A stretch of DNA of 6,657 nt. It comes from Chroococcidiopsidaceae cyanobacterium CP_BM_RX_35. GTDB lineage: Bacteria; Cyanobacteriota; Cyanobacteriia; Cyanobacteriales; Chroococcidiopsidaceae. Location: assembly GCA_019242465.1 (NCBI GenBank), contig JAFAVL010000431.1, positions 1-6,657 on the forward strand. The letters are read 5' to 3'. Below are positions 5,068 through 6,657 of the stretch, piece after piece (the first letter of the stretch is position 1; the number at the start of each line of letters is the position of its first letter). The translations under genes were made by a program, and so were the position numbers. The notes under the pieces are model-generated. The model saw only the letters and a list, made by a program, of their open reading frames with translations. It made no database searches and was not told the DNA's origin.

Positions 5068-6006
5068 CTAGTCTTCCACTTGATATCCCAACTCTGCCAA
5101 GCGGAGGCGAGACTGACGCCATTTAGGTTGCACCTTCACAAATAACTCTAGGTAGACCGAGCCCGCAATCAACTTTTGGATTTGTGCGCGAGCGGCAGTG
5201 CCGATTGCCTTGAGCATACTACCGCCTTTGCCAATAAGAATAGCTTTTTGGGAGGAGCGCTCAACGTGGATAGTGGCAAACACACGAGTTATTGTTGGTG
5301 CTTCCTCCACTTTGTCAATTGCGATCGCGACCGAGTGCGGCACTTCTTCACGGGTGAGTAGCAAAATCTGTTCCCGGATCAGTTCTCCCATGATAAAGCG
5401 TTCTGGTTGGTCGGTCACCAGATCGGGAGGATAGTAATAAGGTCCTGGTTCTAAAAGTTCAATTAAAAACTGCTTGAGCGACTCCATGCCTTCACCGCTC
5501 TCGGCAGAAAACTTCACCGTTTGCCAGAAATGGGGTTGAACGATTTGAGTATAACTACTGTCTAGGTGTTGAGCATCTGGGGGCTGTTGGTCTATCTTAT
5601 TCAACCCCAAGACGACTGGTGTCGTGGTGTGACTAAGCAGATCAACTATGTAGCGATCACCGCCTCCTGCCTCCACTGAGCCATCCACGACAAATAGCAC
5701 CACATCTACTGCATCAATCGCCAGTTTGGCATTTTGCACCAGCACTTCCCCCAGTCGGTGATGGGGTTTGTGAATTCCTGGCGTATCCACAAAAATCAGC
5801 TGAGCTGCTGACGTGGTTAGGATACCCCGCAGCCGATTACGAGTTGTCTGTGCCACTGGTGAAGTGATGGCAATCTTTTGCCCCACCAGTTGGTTCATCA
5901 ATGTTGATTTGCCGACATTGGGGCGTCCGATCAAGCCAACAAAGCCCGACCTATACTCAGGCGGAGCTTGGGGGATGAGGTCGCTATCGATTTGACTCTC
6001 TAACAC
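5068..6006 (-). CDS. era: GTPase Era, ribosome assembly
   Basis: Era binds GTP and the 3' end of 16S rRNA to complete 30S assembly, at the membrane-cytosol interface. The 312 residues carry G1 GRPNVGKST (27-35), the G2 segment TTRNR (54-58), G3 DTPG (74-77), G4 NKID (136-139) and G5 SAES (168-171). They continue into PPDLVTDQPERFIMGELIREQI and a C-terminal KH domain with the GKGG loop (259-262) and the typical end KVQPKWRQ...LAELGYQVED. Length is normal for Era. The only plausible start is GTG at 6004-6006: no ATG occurs before the P-loop and the preceding codon is the TAG stop of ilvC. The two genes thus abut with no intergenic base and share a frame, implying translational coupling, with ribosomes restarting after terminating on ilvC. 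No clear Shine-Dalgarno lies in the ilvC tail beyond GGATGAAG about 10 nt upstream. It contains one HIP1 site. Confidence 0.96.
   Translation of the reverse strand: MLESQIDSDLIPQAPPEYRSGFVGLIGRPNVGKSTLMNQLVGQKIAITSPVAQTTRNRLRGILTTSAAQLIFVDTPGIHKPHHRLGEVLVQNAKLAIDAVDVVLFVVDGSVEAGGGDRYIVDLLSHTTTPVVLGLNKIDQQPPDAQHLDSSYTQIVQPHFWQTVKFSAESGEGMESLKQFLIELLEPGPYYYPPDLVTDQPERFIMGELIREQILLLTREEVPHSVAIAIDKVEEAPTITRVFATIHVERSSQKAILIGKGGSMLKAIGTAARAQIQKLIAGSVYLELFVKVQPKWRQSRLRLAELGYQVED
5321..5328. repeat. HIP1 palindrome in era
   Basis: GCGATCGC, the highly iterated palindrome over-represented in many cyanobacterial genomes. It supports the taxonomic reading of the window. Confidence 0.8.

Positions 6007-6657
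<651 letters not shown>

Overview
The window reads as chromosomal DNA of a cyanobacterium. The IF-3, Era and IlvC proteins have cyanobacterial-type sequences, and two perfect copies of the cyanobacterial palindrome HIP1 (GCGATCGC) lie inside era and ilvC. The genus cannot be fixed by eye; a Chroococcidiopsis/Nostocales-type genome is a guess. There are seven protein genes, six on the minus strand and one on the plus strand. I see no tRNA, rRNA, CRISPR array or intact mobile element.

Left block (1-2693, minus strand): a chorismate dehydratase-family gene (mqnA-like), then 80 bp downstream a 12-TM-type major facilitator exporter. They are probably one transcription unit. By hand-counted samples this block has lower GC (about 41% in mqnA) than era (about 50%). 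It is bracketed by two closely similar perfect stem-loops, at 35-62 and 2623-2652. An AT-rich non-coding region of about 590 bp separates mqnA from infC and holds a small GC-richer island at about 2430-2590.

Middle block (2694-4547): infC (IF-3, minus strand) with a structured leader and an unusual start region (ACG-CCT-GTG), divergent from a complete alpha/beta hydrolase of the pheophytinase-like cyanobacterial type on the plus strand. The hydrolase has a good -10 box in front of it.

Right block (4557-6657, minus strand): the 3' two thirds of ilvC (branched-chain amino acid synthesis), era (ribosome-assembly GTPase) starting with GTG directly after the ilvC stop codon and in the same frame, and a small BON-domain protein. 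The BON gene converges on the hydrolase with 9 bp between stop codons. A near-perfect stem-loop that could serve as the BON terminator lies inside the hydrolase C-terminal coding region.

Most of the window is housekeeping (translation initiation, ribosome maturation, amino acid synthesis). The part most worth following up is the mqnA-like/MFS pair. Cyanobacteria are known to make phylloquinone by the Men (o-succinylbenzoate) route, so a lone futalosine-pathway first enzyme beside an exporter suggests another use of chorismate. That is inference, not something the sequence proves.
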